DNA of 64,000 bases from Paralichthys olivaceus (Eukaryota > Chordata > Actinopteri > Pleuronectiformes > Paralichthyidae), in the NCBI RefSeq assembly GCF_024713975.1, contig NC_091097.1, positions 1,137,501-1,201,500 on the forward strand, in the 5' to 3' direction. Shown here piece after piece: positions 41,674-53,894 of the stretch; the stretch's first letter is position 1; the number at the start of each line of letters is the position of its first letter. A program made the translations under genes and the position numbers. The notes beneath the pieces were generated by a model that ran no database searches, was not told the DNA's origin, and was given only the letters and a program-made list of their open reading frames with translations.

Positions 41674-42250
41674 GTGGCAGCGGGGCAGACCCCCTAGTTT
41701 GTCCACATATGGCTGCAATTGACCAATAGTGTGGGTGGATAAATGGCAGCCGACCAACTGGGGGTATAATTATCTGACCAGCCTCTTTGTGTAGCTTTAA
41801 ATAGCAGCCGTGTTTACACTAAAAATAAACTGTCATCTCAGCCTGCTGACGTTTGACCCTCGACCCTTGACCCCAGGACACAAAGGACAAAGGTCGGCCA
41901 TCTTGGATGTGGTGCTAAAAATAGCAGGCGGACCTCTTCTCACCCTTGAACCTGAATCAAGAGAAGTGTTTCTGTCGGGTCACCTTTTCAAATAAAAGTG
42001 TCACCTCCTCGTCCATCAGACTAGAACAGACGCCCTGCAGCTTGGAGACAGTGGAAGGAAGCGTCTGGAGTTTTATTGTGTCCATGTTGTTTATCAGTAT
42101 TTTGTGTTTCAGGCCACTTTAGCACCAGTGACAGGATTTAACAGTTTTGCATAGAAATTAAAGAATATGTTTCCTTATTAAAAATCTCAGGCAGCAAGTG
42201 AAATGAACTTCTGTGTGTTGATTCACTGATAAATCATTTTTCAGGTTTCC

Positions 42251-42605
42251 CCTCTGTCACCACTTGTGTTTTTCACGGACAGGATTTCAAGGTGCAGTCG
42301 TGGCGAGGAGAGCGTTCGGCTCGGGAACCTCAGAGCTGCCCCCCCCCCCCGGCGTCTTGAGGATGATGAGGTTCTGTTGGCTTCATCGGGTCGTGACCTC
42401 CCGCGCTCCACTGAGGCGGTTTTCAGCCGCGTGAAGCCGTCGGGCTGAGAGTCAGCACCCCCACGTCCGACGGGTCTCTGCCGGTAAGTTGCTCAGACAT
42501 CTGGTCAGGACGGAACCTGGACACCGACTGTTGGAGGTTCGCCGGGCGGGCCGGGGTCGAGCCAGAACTCTCTGGCCTGAGAACGCCTCAGGATAAGCGA
42601 TAACG
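42251..42605 (+). mobile_element. Internally deleted LINE fragment (reverse transcriptase)
   Basis: The left part encodes the palm region of a fish LINE reverse transcriptase: FTDRISRCSRGEESVRLGNL, then DDEVLLASSGRDL, then a diverged stretch to about 42448. The sequence then jumps at about 42490 to the far 3' part of the same element family ('gacatctggtcaggacgg', later 'gcctgagaacgcctcaggata'). A large internal segment present in full copies is therefore missing. Poly-C (42341-42350) and frame breaks show it is dead. Same family as 16578-16775 and 47730-47845. Confidence 0.65.
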
Positions 42606-42855
42606 TTTGTGGACAGATCGGGGATCAGTGGTTGTGAGACCACCTCAACTCTCTGCTTCATGTTGCAGCTACAGTATGTTTCAGTTTATTATTTCTACTC
42701 ATGATCACCACCTGTTCACCCCCCCCCCCTGAGTTTCACACTCACAGAAAAGAGTTAATGACCTTGACCTGTGATTACGATGCCTGTGGCTTTCACCTGC
42801 AGCTCCAGACACACTCACCCAGCAGCAGCTGCACAGACCCTGCAGACCCCTGACC

Positions 42856-42857
<2 letters not shown>

Positions 42858-42911
<54 letters not shown>
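42858..42911. repeat. (CA)n microsatellite, about 27 units
   Basis: Uninterrupted CA repeat. Confidence 0.95.
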
Positions 42912-42912
<1 letters not shown>

Positions 42913-44130
42913 AGATGTGGTGGCAAACATCTCACACACACTCACGTACAAACACAGTAGAGAGTACAGAGGATACGAGTCGTTCTCACAGCTTCTTTTT
43001 TTTCCAGCCGAGTGCTTTTGTCGGCTGAAGATTCAAAGGCAGTAGTTTTTATCAGCGGTAGCTCACAGACTAATTAACGAACCTTCAGGAGTCGAGTGAA
43101 AACAGCTTCTCTGGCGACGCAGTCGGCTACAACACAACAAACTGTGCAGAGACGGAAAAACTGAAGCTTTTGTTTAGTCTCAAAAACAGCACAGGTAAAA
43201 AAAAAACATGACGAGCGTCAGATGATGAGCTGCTGTAAACACGTAGAGGGAGGTGTGACTGAGACAACCATGCATTAGTGTGGATGTGGCCTTCGTCAGG
43301 AGGAAACGTGAGTTTGGTTCAGTCCCATTTTATGTATAAAAGGTTAAAGATTATTATAAACATGTTACAGTAAAAATGTTTGTTCATTTCCTGAACTCAG
43401 TTACAGACACATGTCTCTCAATGAAAGAAAAGAAAGTCCCTCTCATTCTGTGCATCAATAATTTTGCCAAAAATAGAGAAAGTGTATTTCTAATGAATAA
43501 CATTATCATTTTAATTACATTCACAAACTAATAATAATAGTAATAGTGTTCTCTGAGGGGCCCCTGTCGGTGCTGGGCCGCTGGGATTCACCCTAACCCC
43601 CGCCCCCCTTTACGGCGCCCCAGCTCAGTTGTACCTAATAAACTGTCAGATCTGTGTATTCGCTATCAACTGGTTCAACATCCTCATTTCAAACGTCTAT
43701 ATGTTGTTTCAAGAGGCCAGATTCCAAATGGAAAATAACGACGTGAGCAGCACAAACGTTGAGGAGCGTCCTGTGTGACCGGCTCAAGTTTACATGCAGC
43801 GAGTTGAGCCAGTTTTTCTGAGCACGTCCTCGGGGCACTAAACAAAACACCCTTTCGCTAATACACGTTCTTTGCGTTGATATTGTTTGGCGTGTGTGTG
43901 TAATCTGTTGGACGGGGACTGTGAGTGTGAAGCAGCCCAGACACCTGAGAAGGGAACGTGTGGTGAGGTGTAGTCTTTCAACGACGTCACATTTGATCAG
44001 ACGTGACACTGAAATTACTCTTTACAAAATCGCTGCCCAGGCACAGAGTTCATTACGATACCACAGCTCTGATCGAAGGATAAATATTTTCTTTGCTCCC
44101 CTTCACAAGCCCATCTCCGGTTTCATATAA

Positions 44131-44180
44131 CCACACACACACACACACACACACTCACACACACACACACACACACACAC
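44131..44180. repeat. (CA)n microsatellite
   Basis: CA repeat with one CTCA interruption. Confidence 0.9.
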
Positions 44181-44734
44181 TGTGCATCCACAGGGTTTTC
44201 ACATGTGTGGTATCGACTGTACGACACGTCTCAGGAGAAGATCAAACTATTAACGCACCTTGAGTTATTGTTCCTGTTTTTGGAAAATAGAAAATGATCA
44301 GAAGTAATAACATTGATTATGTGTTTGTTGTAATAGTTCTTCCCAAAGTACGTGAGGGATAACGTGAGGGAATGTATGAAGGAACAAATAACGAGCCTTC
44401 TGATTCTGCTTCATCCTCATCATGAGCAGCATCATCATCATCATCATCATCATCAGCACCAGAGGATTCAACTTCCTGAAATCAGTCTGAAATGAAACTA
44501 TCCAAAACACAACGAGAGAAAACTGAACCAAACCGGTGTTCGGACCTAAACCAGATCTGTTGGTATGAGGAACCTCTCACGTGTGAGTCTGTGAACTGTA
44601 AAAGTTCACATTGCGTCTTCTCCCTGGAAACCTGCCGACAAATTTGCATAAATCTTCTCTGCGCTGCGAGCACGCCCTCAGTAAATCATCCTCTTACGTA
44701 AGATAATTAATGACCAGAGTTTCCAAGAGGACAG

Positions 44735-45010
44735 CTCGTACCGCACCTTCAGATATTTCCAAAGTTCATCCACATACACATTGAACAGAACAGGAGGAAG
44801 GTTCCACGCTGGCGTATTCCATTATTTGCATTCAGCGAGGCAGACATAACATTACCTCATTAAACTTGCGTCGTCTGATGGGCGTATCGGAGGACCGGTA
44901 TCCTCGCCGCATACCTGAGAACACGTCAAGCTAACGATCTCAGAGCTAATTGTTCGTGGTTAATTCTATCAAAGGCTTCGGATGCACCAGTAAAAAAATG
45001 GCCTCTGTAT
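44735..45010 (-). mobile_element. LINE reverse-transcriptase fragment, second family
   Basis: On the minus strand the translation shows TGASEAFDRINHEQL (near 44950-44990), which matches the 'DASKAFDRVNH' motif A of non-LTR reverse transcriptases. Further on come GIRQRGT and PPVLFNVYVDEL (44762-44820), which match the 'GVRQGG...SPVLFNVYMDDL' motif. A one-base frameshift separates the last two blocks and stops occur between motifs. The fragment is degenerate. The motif wording differs from the 16.6, 42.3 and 47.7 kb copies, so it is a different LINE type. Confidence 0.6.
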
Positions 45011-45786
45011 TTTGCGACTTCATGTCAGCAGGATTATTTGCAGCACTTTACAAAGGAGTCTGGGTATTAGCTCTTATTATCCAAGTCACTTAGCTCTGAA
45101 TGAGGAGCAGTGACCTGAGGAACAGCTACCTCTTCCTCTTAATACTGTTCTCCCGCCTGATTCCAGGAGCGTCATTGGTTGTTATTCTGAGATACTTTCA
45201 TCCAATAATAATTCTCAAACCTGTTCACACCTTATCCATCATTTAATTGAATTGCGTACAGTAACCAGGGACGTGTCCACGTGAGTGTTTCTGACTGTGA
45301 TCAGTTTAACAGCTTGTGTAGCTGCAGTGTGTAACTCAAACATGAAATCCCTCCATCCAGGTTTAATCTCACGCACCTTGGTCTTCTGTTAACAGAGGGT
45401 TTACCGGAGGCATTAAGAGCTGTCACTCTGTTTTCCTATATAATCCAACATCATAACGTGCTTTTACAGTTCACATTAAGACACAGAGGAACCCTGAGCA
45501 CTTCACTGTTGAACCGTGGAATATCTGGCACAGCCCGGTGCGAACGGTCACATGTTATATATTTCTCACTTCACTACTTCCTCCGCTTTATCTAAAAACA
45601 TATCTGTCCTCGCCACCTGCGACAGAACTCAGACGTCTGAAGAGCTGATCTGTAGAATTTACTGTTTTTCTTTGTTTTTTTATCCTCATCATTTCAGGGG
45701 TCAGCTCCAGGGTCTGATTCCCCGAAGCATTCAGACGAGTCGGTCAAGAGGCCCAAAGTTTAGGGACACACTAAAGTACAGATGTT

Positions 45787-45820
<34 letters not shown>

Positions 45821-47039
45821 GGAAGCTGGGGAACTGAAGGAAGCTATGGTGACAAACCATTTCCCCTGTTCAGCAATTACCAACCATTCAACTCTGCACT
45901 GAGGCTCATTACATCCAGGCCTGGAATGACATTTGGAAACGGTTGAAGAGGCCCGCTCAGCGCTGCACTTTGTTGTTGTTATTATTATTGTCTGTGCCGA
46001 GAGCGGCCATTAGCACACACTCTTCATCCTGCGCTGCTCTCACCACCTGCAGCTGTTCAGCACGACATCGCAAACTCAGCCGGGGACTGATTTACTGCAT
46101 TTACAGGGAAAAAAGTATTCGCAAGTATGTTTTATTAGTAAGTACTACACTGAGTATCACTTGAACTATTCTTTATCCATTTGTGTAGCACTGAGCAGAA
46201 CGTAGGTTACTGGGTGGATGAATGTGTCATTAGTTCTGGTTGATGTAAATATTTGATTGTTAGAAATTAATATTATGATATTTGAGTATTTTTCCAAAGC
46301 TCAAACAAAAACATTTTGAAAAACTTAATAATCATAAGGAATAAAATGTGCTTTTTATTGATCTTAAATTTGTATTATTTATATGTTTATTTTTGAAGGT
46401 GTAGAGATTTACAGCTCATCGACACAGCGTCGGCTCTCATCTCTAAAACCTCCTGAGTCCCGTCGTCTTTTCAGTTTTCTGTCCGTCATGTAATAACTCA
46501 CTCGGACATTTTACAAGAAGGAAAAGTTCCAGAAAATGTCCAGAGACACTGACTGAGACGTTATAGACAGAACCTGCCTCTGGCACATGTCCGGAGTTCA
46601 GTTCTTGTCCAATAACAGCTGTACTGCAGTGACTGAGAACACGCGTGTGCACCCTGGCGTTCGGTGTGAACTGACGCACGTTACCATGATCCTTTGCGTG
46701 TGCACTTGTCCCTGACGTGTTTAAATGAAGTCTGAGCTCACGAGGAGGCCTCGTCCTGACTCTGCATCGACTGATATTTGCAGCGTCTCTTCCATGTCTC
46801 CTTGGGGACACAACAAGATACAGATGATTGGGGTCAGTTTGTGATGAAGACACGTGGGCTCGACGGATCATTCAGTGATAAAAGCGTCACCTCGACTGTT
46901 TTGCAGCTGAAATCAGCAGCAGAGACAAACTCCGTCTAACCTCAGGAGGGAGGCAGAGGCTTCCAGGATTCACAGCCTCTTTTGTGGAAGTGTTTCCCTT
47001 CGGCTCTTTCCATCGCTGACACACTGAGCCAACAACAAC

Positions 47040-47079
<40 letters not shown>

Positions 47080-47169
47080 AACATCTGATCTCAACTAGTT
47101 CTGGTCTGCTGACGCTATATGTCCAGGAGGCATATTTGCATGTGTGTGTGTGTATATATATATGTGTGA

Positions 47170-47206
<37 letters not shown>

Positions 47207-47729
47207 CTGGGTGGTCAGCTAACATAGACATTAATGAGCACACATGTAAACAACACTTCCTCTACCCAGGCACAGTAGCAATGAACCTGATTTATTTGTA
47301 CAGTTCCACATCAGTATGATGCTAATCATGCTAATGGCTGCGGAACCGTAAATAACTTCGATGTAAAATGCACCAGGACAGAACAACAGAACTGTAAATG
47401 GATCAGTGGTGATAAGAGGACGGAGTCAGAGGAAGCTTGAGGAAGATGGAGAAAGGAAATCTCTGTGTTTCTCTCTGTGCACACACAGATGAATTAAGAG
47501 ATCAGAGAGAGAGAGCCGAGATTACCGGAGAGACTCGGAGGATTAAGGTGTTGAAACACGAGCGTCACAAACATCACCGCAGCAGTTCATGCAGAACCCT
47601 CCGGCCCCGAGGCAACACCGCTGAGGGAGGATTTGAAGCGGTGTCTGTTAGTGTGATGTTTTGATCAACACGAGCGAGACGCGTCCGAGTCGAAGCGCCT
47701 CAGGTTCGTGTTCATGACTGAGAGGAACT
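45011..47729. other. Gene desert
   Basis: No exon recognised. It contains (CA)n at 45789-45817 and 47042-47075, a (TG)n array at 47168-47203, and a copy of the CTCCGGAG-type repeat at 46.5 kb. Confidence 0.5.
46490..46640. repeat. CTCCGGAG-family dispersed repeat, diverged copy
   Basis: ACTCACTCGGACA at about 46495-46507 is shared exactly with the right end of the 50.44-50.66 kb copy. CACATGTCCGGAGTTCAG near 46585 resembles the 13.4 and 19.6 kb copies. Boundaries are approximate. Confidence 0.4.
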
Positions 47730-47845
47730 GAGTGGATACTGTTGTGGTGAAGAAGGAGCTGAGCCACACGGCAAACCAGGAGGAGACCCCGAGCTCGCTG
47801 CAGGGACTCAGGATCCCCCGAGCACGAGCTGGACAGAGCGGCCTT
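47730..47845 (+). mobile_element. Internally deleted LINE fragment
   Basis: GTTGTGGTGAAGAAGGAGCT (47741-47760) plus 'gagccacacggcaaa' matches the middle of the fish LINE reverse-transcriptase ORF. It is followed almost at once by 'ctcaggatcccccgagcacg' and 'agctggacagagcggcc' from near the 3' end of that ORF. The intervening segment is deleted. Confidence 0.55.
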
Positions 47846-47889
47846 AATATTTTAACCATCCAAGGTAGAGTCAGCACAATCCAATGAGA

Positions 47890-47995
47890 CCCCCTGACCC
47901 CATCATCACTGTGAGTCTCTTTTTGTCCGACACGACTCGGGATTTGAACTCTTGTGTCACGATCGCACACTTTACCCAACGTCCACTTCCGCTTC
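47890..47995 (-). mobile_element. Possible tRNA-derived SINE remnant
   Basis: The minus strand carries AGTTCAAATCCC (47939-47950), a B-box-like motif, about 30 nt after a TGGACGTTGGG stretch that could be an A box. Diverged and without a visible tail, so tentative. Confidence 0.3.
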
Positions 47996-48284
47996 ACTTC
48001 ACTGTGGTTATAAAAATATATACTTGATTACACAGGAAATAAAATCCCCAGTAAAAATAATTGTACTAATGATTATATTGTAAAAGTTGCTCGGAGGTGG
48101 CAGGGCCACATCACGTCTGTTTTTATTATGAATGGGTGAATCACCATGACAACAGAGGCATGACGAGCATTTTATCACAGAAACTATAATTATACACATG
48201 TGTGATTCTGAAGGAGTATTTTCCGTGACAGAGAGGTGTGTCTCTTTATATGCACGATATATTGAACGCACCTCCGACACACAT

Positions 48285-48391
48285 GCAAACTACACACCTC
48301 CAACTCACACGCACACACACATACTACACACCTCCAACACACACATACTACACACCTCCAACACACACATACTACACACCTCCAACACAAA
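48285..48391. repeat. 22-bp tandem repeat, about 4 copies
   Basis: Units of the form ACACACATACTACACACCTC plus CA, nearly identical in the last three copies. Confidence 0.9.
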
Positions 48392-49185
48392 CAAACTAAA
48401 GTGCACATGGTGTTTAATTGTTTGATTTTATTTCTTCAGCAGGGCTGAGAGGTTTTTAAATCTTAATTTAGAAAGTTTATGGGTTTAGTTGGAAAGTACC
48501 TCTGTGTTGTACTGGGTGATGTGACAGCTGCGGAACGGGACGTGGACCAAGCTCAATAAACTCAGAGTTCAAGTGTCTCTGATCACTTTGGTTTGAATTT
48601 ATTGTTTGACGATATAAAATGGGTTCAGGCCTCATGATTGACAGCTGACACTGACTCACGATTGGACCGGCAGGTGAATTGGAGGGACCTCGATCGTGGC
48701 TCCTCCCCTCCGATCACTCCGGCGCAGACTCGAGCTCTAAATGTGCAAAATGGCGGCGCTGGTATCAAGGATGTCCTGTCTTCATCTCTGGACATTGGGA
48801 CGAAGAAGAGATGTCGTCTTTATTTACACTCAACGGGAAACACTAATAATAATAGATGAAGACTTAAACCTTTGTCTGGTTCGTTACGTAGTTTAATTTA
48901 ATTTAACTTCAGGAATCGAACATCTGAGTCGGACGGTCGTGACCACGCAGTTTAAATAAAGTGTCACAGGTTTTATTTTCACATCAGTGAACAAACACAC
49001 TCCTGCTCGTTTCCACACTTTACTCTCGTTTCCACAGTTTTTTATCAGCTCACTTTTCCTTCGGTTCCCATGTTTCGGCTGCGTCTGTCCACTTCCTGGT
49101 TTGGCAAAAATTTGTGTTAGAGGGCGGAGCCTCCTTAAATACAGAGGCCTGATAAATGGACCAGACCAAGCACGGGGGTGTGGCG

Positions 49186-49188
<3 letters not shown>

Positions 49189-49223
<35 letters not shown>
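49189..49223. repeat. (GT)n microsatellite
   Basis: About 17 uninterrupted units. Confidence 0.95.
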
Positions 49224-49225
<2 letters not shown>

Positions 49226-49639
49226 TCACATGTTTGAGTTTCGGTTGCACTTGTTTTTCGTTGTTATCGAGGAAATTTGTTAACTTTTCTTTTCTTTGTA
49301 ATTTGAAATAAATTCCATGTTTTAAAAAGTATCCTGCGCTCGTCTGACACACACACGTTGAAAAAGTTTTCTAATTATTAATATATCAAACAGTTCATAA
49401 CTTAATATACTTTTATATTACTTTTACTTTTAATTTCATCATTACTACTTACTGACACTTTAATTTCAGTTTTACTGTCTCGGGGGAACTTATTCTCTTT
49501 TCTATTGTTTCAACTCTGTATTCACTTTACATTTAATTTAATTCACTTAATACTTTTATCCTTTTACTCATTTTTATACTCACAATGAATAATTATATCT
49601 TTTTATTCTCTGTATTCTATTATATATTGTTGATCCTGT

Positions 49640-49712
49640 AAACTTGGAGCAAGCTGGCTCAAGAATTTCCTTTGGGAAAAGTCTCATCTTCTCTTATCTG
49701 AGTTGAACTTGT
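49640..49712 (+). mobile_element. LINE 3'-end remnant
   Basis: AAGAATTTCCTTTGGGAAAA followed by TCTCATCTTCTCTTATCTG resembles the 'gaatttcccc-tgggg' 3' terminus and CTTAT tail of L2-type fish LINEs. Only the tail is recognisable. Confidence 0.4.
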
Positions 49713-50439
49713 CTTGTCTTGTCCGTGCTCTGTGTCGTTGTGTCTCTTTAATAATATCTCGTTGATCTACTCTATATTTTGTACACTGTCGACACACATC
49801 CAAGGTCTTTACTTGTATTTTGTTTTCATTGTGTTGCAGTTCATTTTTGTGTGTGTGTAAGTTTCAGAAAACTACAATAGAAGACATTTTGTCTCACGTG
49901 CTCTCTGTCCTCTGTGGGAGTCGGTCTGATGTGTATCAGATCTGAAAGTTCAACTGTGGACAGGCTGATGAATGACGGTAATTATAGCTTTCTCATTAAT
50001 GTTGTTTTTGATTCAGTCCATCCACACGGGGAATTCATCATCTCCCTCCGCCGCTGCATGTGCATGTGTTTGTTTATGTGTGTGAGTGCATGTGAGCGAA
50101 GGAGAAGGAGGAGAGAGAGGAACGAACACTCATTGTTTCTCTTGGCTCGACGTCTGTTAGTTGAGTGAGAGGGGAAGAGTGAGAGGTGCACGTGTACGAG
50201 CTGAACAACTGAACACACGACTTCCTGATGTGGAGTCTGTTTTTTGGTTTTCCTCTTCGTGAACAGTAAAAACTCATCAGTCATTTGAAACTGTGATCAA
50301 ACTCGAGATGAAACTCATTTTTCTCCGAACTCGTCGGATTCACAACGTAAATCGACTTAAATAACGTTGACGATGTTAAAGAATATCGTCGTGACGATGG
50401 GTTTAATGATGATGATGGAATAGTGATGAACTCCAGAGA

Positions 50440-50660
50440 ACGTCCAAACAACATGGTCCGAACTTTCTCCGGAGTTTATCTTTCACACACGAAGAACGCA
50501 GCAGGAGATTTAGTTTCTTCAGTTCGCTCAGAGCGAATCCTGTGGAGGATCTCCTGCTGTTTCCTCACATGGGCCCCTTCGGACATTATCCAGAGTTTTT
50601 GTGAAGCAGGAGAAACTCCGGGGAACGTCTGGAGTTACTCACTCGGACAGACGCGTTCTT
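50440..50660. repeat. CTCCGGAG-family dispersed repeat with inverted arms
   Basis: TCCGGAGTTT near 50470 and AAACTCCGG near 50613 are inverted relative to each other. The ends read GTCCGAAC (about 50457) and ACTCGGAC (about 50640). This looks like a small non-autonomous transposon; no target duplication was found. Confidence 0.45.
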
Positions 50661-51202
50661 AAATACAGCCTCTCTGGAGATCCCTCTGAAAGCAGCTTTA
50701 CAGTGGAAGACCATCGGATAATGTTTGCCTCGATTTGGTGAAGCTCAACACGGCAACTTGACTGTTCACACTTTTAAAAGAATTTTTATTTGCTGATATT
50801 ATTACTCCAGGAATATGTTGGTGAATCTCAGTGACTCAGCTTTAATTAAAAAGTGTATGAATGAAGAGAACGTGAAACGACTTGACGACAAATATCAGCA
50901 TCAGATTTAGGCTCTTCCCACAATAACCATGTGTATGAGTGACAGCACAGTTTTTAATTGTATTTATGTTTATTTGACAGGATATCAAACAACACACATT
51001 TATGTAGATCTTATAATAACACCGATGATAAGTGACACCAGTGTAATAAAGCCTCGTCCCTCGCTACACATGTAAACATCACATCGTTTGACTCCCTACG
51101 GTTAGTATACAATGATACATGCTAGTAAAAATAATTTGTGTAATTGTCTCTATTGTGTGACCTTTCAGTATTTCAACACACCAGCCTGAGGAATGTCATC
51201 TC

Positions 51203-51253
51203 CTCTTCTTCTCTTCTTCTTCTCTTCTTCTTCTCTTCTTCTTCTCTTCTTCT
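51203..51253. repeat. CTTCTTCTCTT tandem repeat
   Basis: Pyrimidine-only units with 11- to 12-bp spacing, about four copies. Confidence 0.9.
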
Positions 51254-51658
51254 ATTAACTGAATCTGCTCCTTAACATGAACACGCCAACCGCACCCCTC
51301 AGCAAAGCTCGGAGGACACACGTGCACACACACACACACACACCGACACAAGGCAGACCCGCGCTGAACCAGAACTGACTTTCAATCATACTAATAAAAA
51401 CAAACGTGTGCTCATTCATGATCAAACAATCTCACACATGCATGAGCACACGCCTACGAACATCAAAGCCCCCACGCCCAGCGCCACCCGCCTTTCATAG
51501 GACTAGGGCGTAAAAACTAATTGAATATCAAGGACAGAAAACAATGCACACATTCAGGAGATAAACACAAGTACAAACATTCCTGCAGAGCAAACTTGGC
51601 TGTTACATCTGATCAGGCGTTTGGATTCAACTGCAGATGGCACCCGGCCTCCAGAGAT

Positions 51659-51659
<1 letters not shown>

Positions 51660-51690
<31 letters not shown>
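51660..51690. repeat. (GT)n microsatellite
   Basis: About 15 uninterrupted units. Confidence 0.95.
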
Positions 51691-51691
<1 letters not shown>

Positions 51692-52307
51692 TGCACGTGG
51701 GGCGGCAGGTGACTTCAGTACGATAACTGGGGGCAGATGGAAAACATCTATACCTCACGCCTGGTTCATTGATTTGACTGGTGCGTGTCCTCTTTCCCTC
51801 TTCGCCTCGTCCGTCCGCTGACACGCTTGTTTGCCAGTTTCACAATCCGTTGTTCATTTGCATAATACTGTCCACATCAAAGTGAAGCTGGTATCTGCGT
51901 GGTCATTATACTGGATACACCTGTTTTGACGAACGCAGGGACAATGTGACATTTGATTTGACCCATGACGAATGTGAAACAATATATAGGCGGCAGAGTC
52001 TCCGAGCAGCACGCCCTGAGAGGCGTTCAGGAGCACCCGAAGGTCTGTTCCCTTTCATCTGGTCCGACTGACCAAACCCCGACCTGCACGAGAAAACTCC
52101 CTCAGAGACACGAGGACAACATGCAAACACGCAAAGACCCGGCCTGAAGCAGAAATGACCACGACATCACCGAGCCGCTCTGTGAACTGAAGAGTCCTGC
52201 CGCTGCTTCCTCTTCTCTTTCTTCTTCTATTGTTTAATGTTGTCTCTACTTCCTGTGATTGTCCCAATTATCCCAAAAGGTGTTTGGTTCTATGGTTCGT
52301 TAGTTTG

Positions 52308-52368
52308 ATGCAGACCCAGAACTCCTCTTCTGGTCGGAGGAACCTTTCACACCTGATGTTCAGGTTCA
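52308..52368 (-). repeat. Dispersed repeat, copy 2 (inverted)
   Basis: The reverse complement of 11152-11211, with a 26-bp exact core and about 52 of 60 matches. No coding content. Confidence 0.7.
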
Positions 52369-52659
52369 ACGTCCGGAGCCGACAGTCATCAGAGTTAATA
52401 TCGGCCGTCAATCAAATGAGCCACTGCAGTGAATATTACAACGTCCGCGTTGCTCCAACGTTCTAACGTGTTCCGACTGTTCTAAAACCTGAGATTAGAC
52501 GAGTGATGATCCCGAGGCTGAAGAACGTCACCGTGGATCCGGGTTTTCATGACAGCGATCACAAATACTTCCAATGCTCAAAGCGTCCTTGAGCAAAACG
52601 ATGAAAACCAACCAGCTCCGGGCACGAAACCAGAGGCTTTGATTCTGGCCCAGTTCCCA

Positions 52660-52735
52660 GAACCACTTCAAAACAAATTTGCCCACAGAGGTAATAATGA
52701 TAATTATGAAGCATTTCATTGTTTTGAAGTGGTTC
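52660..52735. repeat. Perfect 17-bp inverted repeat, 42-nt loop
   Basis: GAACCACTTCAAAACAA at 52660-52676 is the exact reverse complement of 52719-52735. It lies inside an open frame at 52549-52827 that otherwise looks non-coding. Confidence 0.85.
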
Positions 52736-53852
52736 AGAGAGAGAGACTTTACAGAGGTGACTTACAGGAACGTTATCCTCAAAGTAATCCTCAGATTAGC
52801 CGAGTTCTTTCGTACGCAGATGAATGAAAAACAAACGTGTGCAAACTTGTTTTCATGAAAGTCCAAAGATGTATTTTAAGTATTTTCTCAAATATAATGC
52901 GATGTATTTATACTCTAGATAAGTAGAGGATTGATATGCATTAGAAAGTATTCAGACCCTTTTCCAAATCAATTTGTTTTAGATGTCGTAGCTTTATGCT
53001 AAATTAATAATTACACCCTCATCACTTATGATGTCACAATGACGAGGAAACAGAAATATTCAAATGTACTTTAATGGGTTCAGTCGTCTTGATTGACAGC
53101 TGAGGCTGTTGCTATTAACTCCACAACTATTAAAACGGAGACGCTGAGATATGACATTAATAAGTGTTCAGAGTTAGAGTCTGTCTGTGGTGGAGTCAGT
53201 GGACCGGACATTATTTGAAGAGACGTGTCAGCGAGACAGACAGCTCAGTACTCTGGTGTGTCCAAGGCTTCAAGGCTCTGACTTCCCAGAGTTGGACTCC
53301 GAACTGAGAGACTGGGGGAGAAGGGGTGAGGTGACCAGGAACCTGAACTCCAGAGACGCACCTCACCGAGGATCATTTGTCTTAGTTCACGGACAGACAC
53401 ATCGTTTAAGTGCGTTAGCGTCAGGCTAACTTTACTATGTAGCTCCGCAGAGGTTCTAGAGCCGCTGCGTCCGTCGGCGCTGGGAGGGGACAGTTGAGAC
53501 GCACTTTCCCTCAGACATGTTTTCAGAAGATTAGAGTTTAAATGGTTTCTTAAATACTCCGGGGTCGACTGGAGGAGAGAGGAAAGATCTGAGAGCACAG
53601 CTGCTCTTTCATCTCAGTTTTTTGAGAGTAGTCTGTAAAGTTCACGTCGTGGTCAAAAGTGTCTCAAGAGCTGGGTCCTGGTTCTGGGTCCGTCCTTCGG
53701 AGGACGCAGTCTAGATGATCACGTCCCTCTTGGCCGAAGCAAAACGAGACGACGGTCTTGAGTTCAGTTTGAATGCTCCTCAGGTTTAACACGAGCACCA
53801 TCAGTGATCAGTTGAGTTGAAGCCAGAGACTTTAAGCATCGGACGTAAGATT

Positions 53853-53894
53853 AGACCCAGAGGGGTCGGCCCTCCTACCGGACCCTCTGGGTCT
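53853..53894. repeat. GC-rich inverted repeat
   Basis: AGACCCAGAGGGGTC and GACCCTCTGGGTCT pair over 14 bp with one bulged G, around a 13-nt loop. Confidence 0.75.

Larger units (their letters stand above)
33851..42250. other. Gene desert, left part
   Basis: No exon recognised over 8.4 kb upstream of nags. It has (CA/TG)n arrays at 34.64, 35.77, 37.74, 39.58, 41.47 and 41.64 kb, a perfect 15-bp inverted repeat at 38.4 kb, and long AT-rich sections. Repeat-poor stretches near 37.3-37.7 and 41.69-41.83 kb could be regulatory. Confidence 0.5.
42606..44734. other. Gene desert, short repeats
   Basis: No exon recognised. It contains (CA)n at 42858-42911 and 44131-44180 and an (ATC)n run at 44431-44454. 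Confidence 0.5.

Noticed and set aside
52549-52827. 92-codon plus-strand open frame without low complexity
   Set aside because: Frames of this size are expected by chance in 64 kb. It has no domain I recognise and spans the 17-bp inverted repeat, with no splice signals or homologous neighbour.
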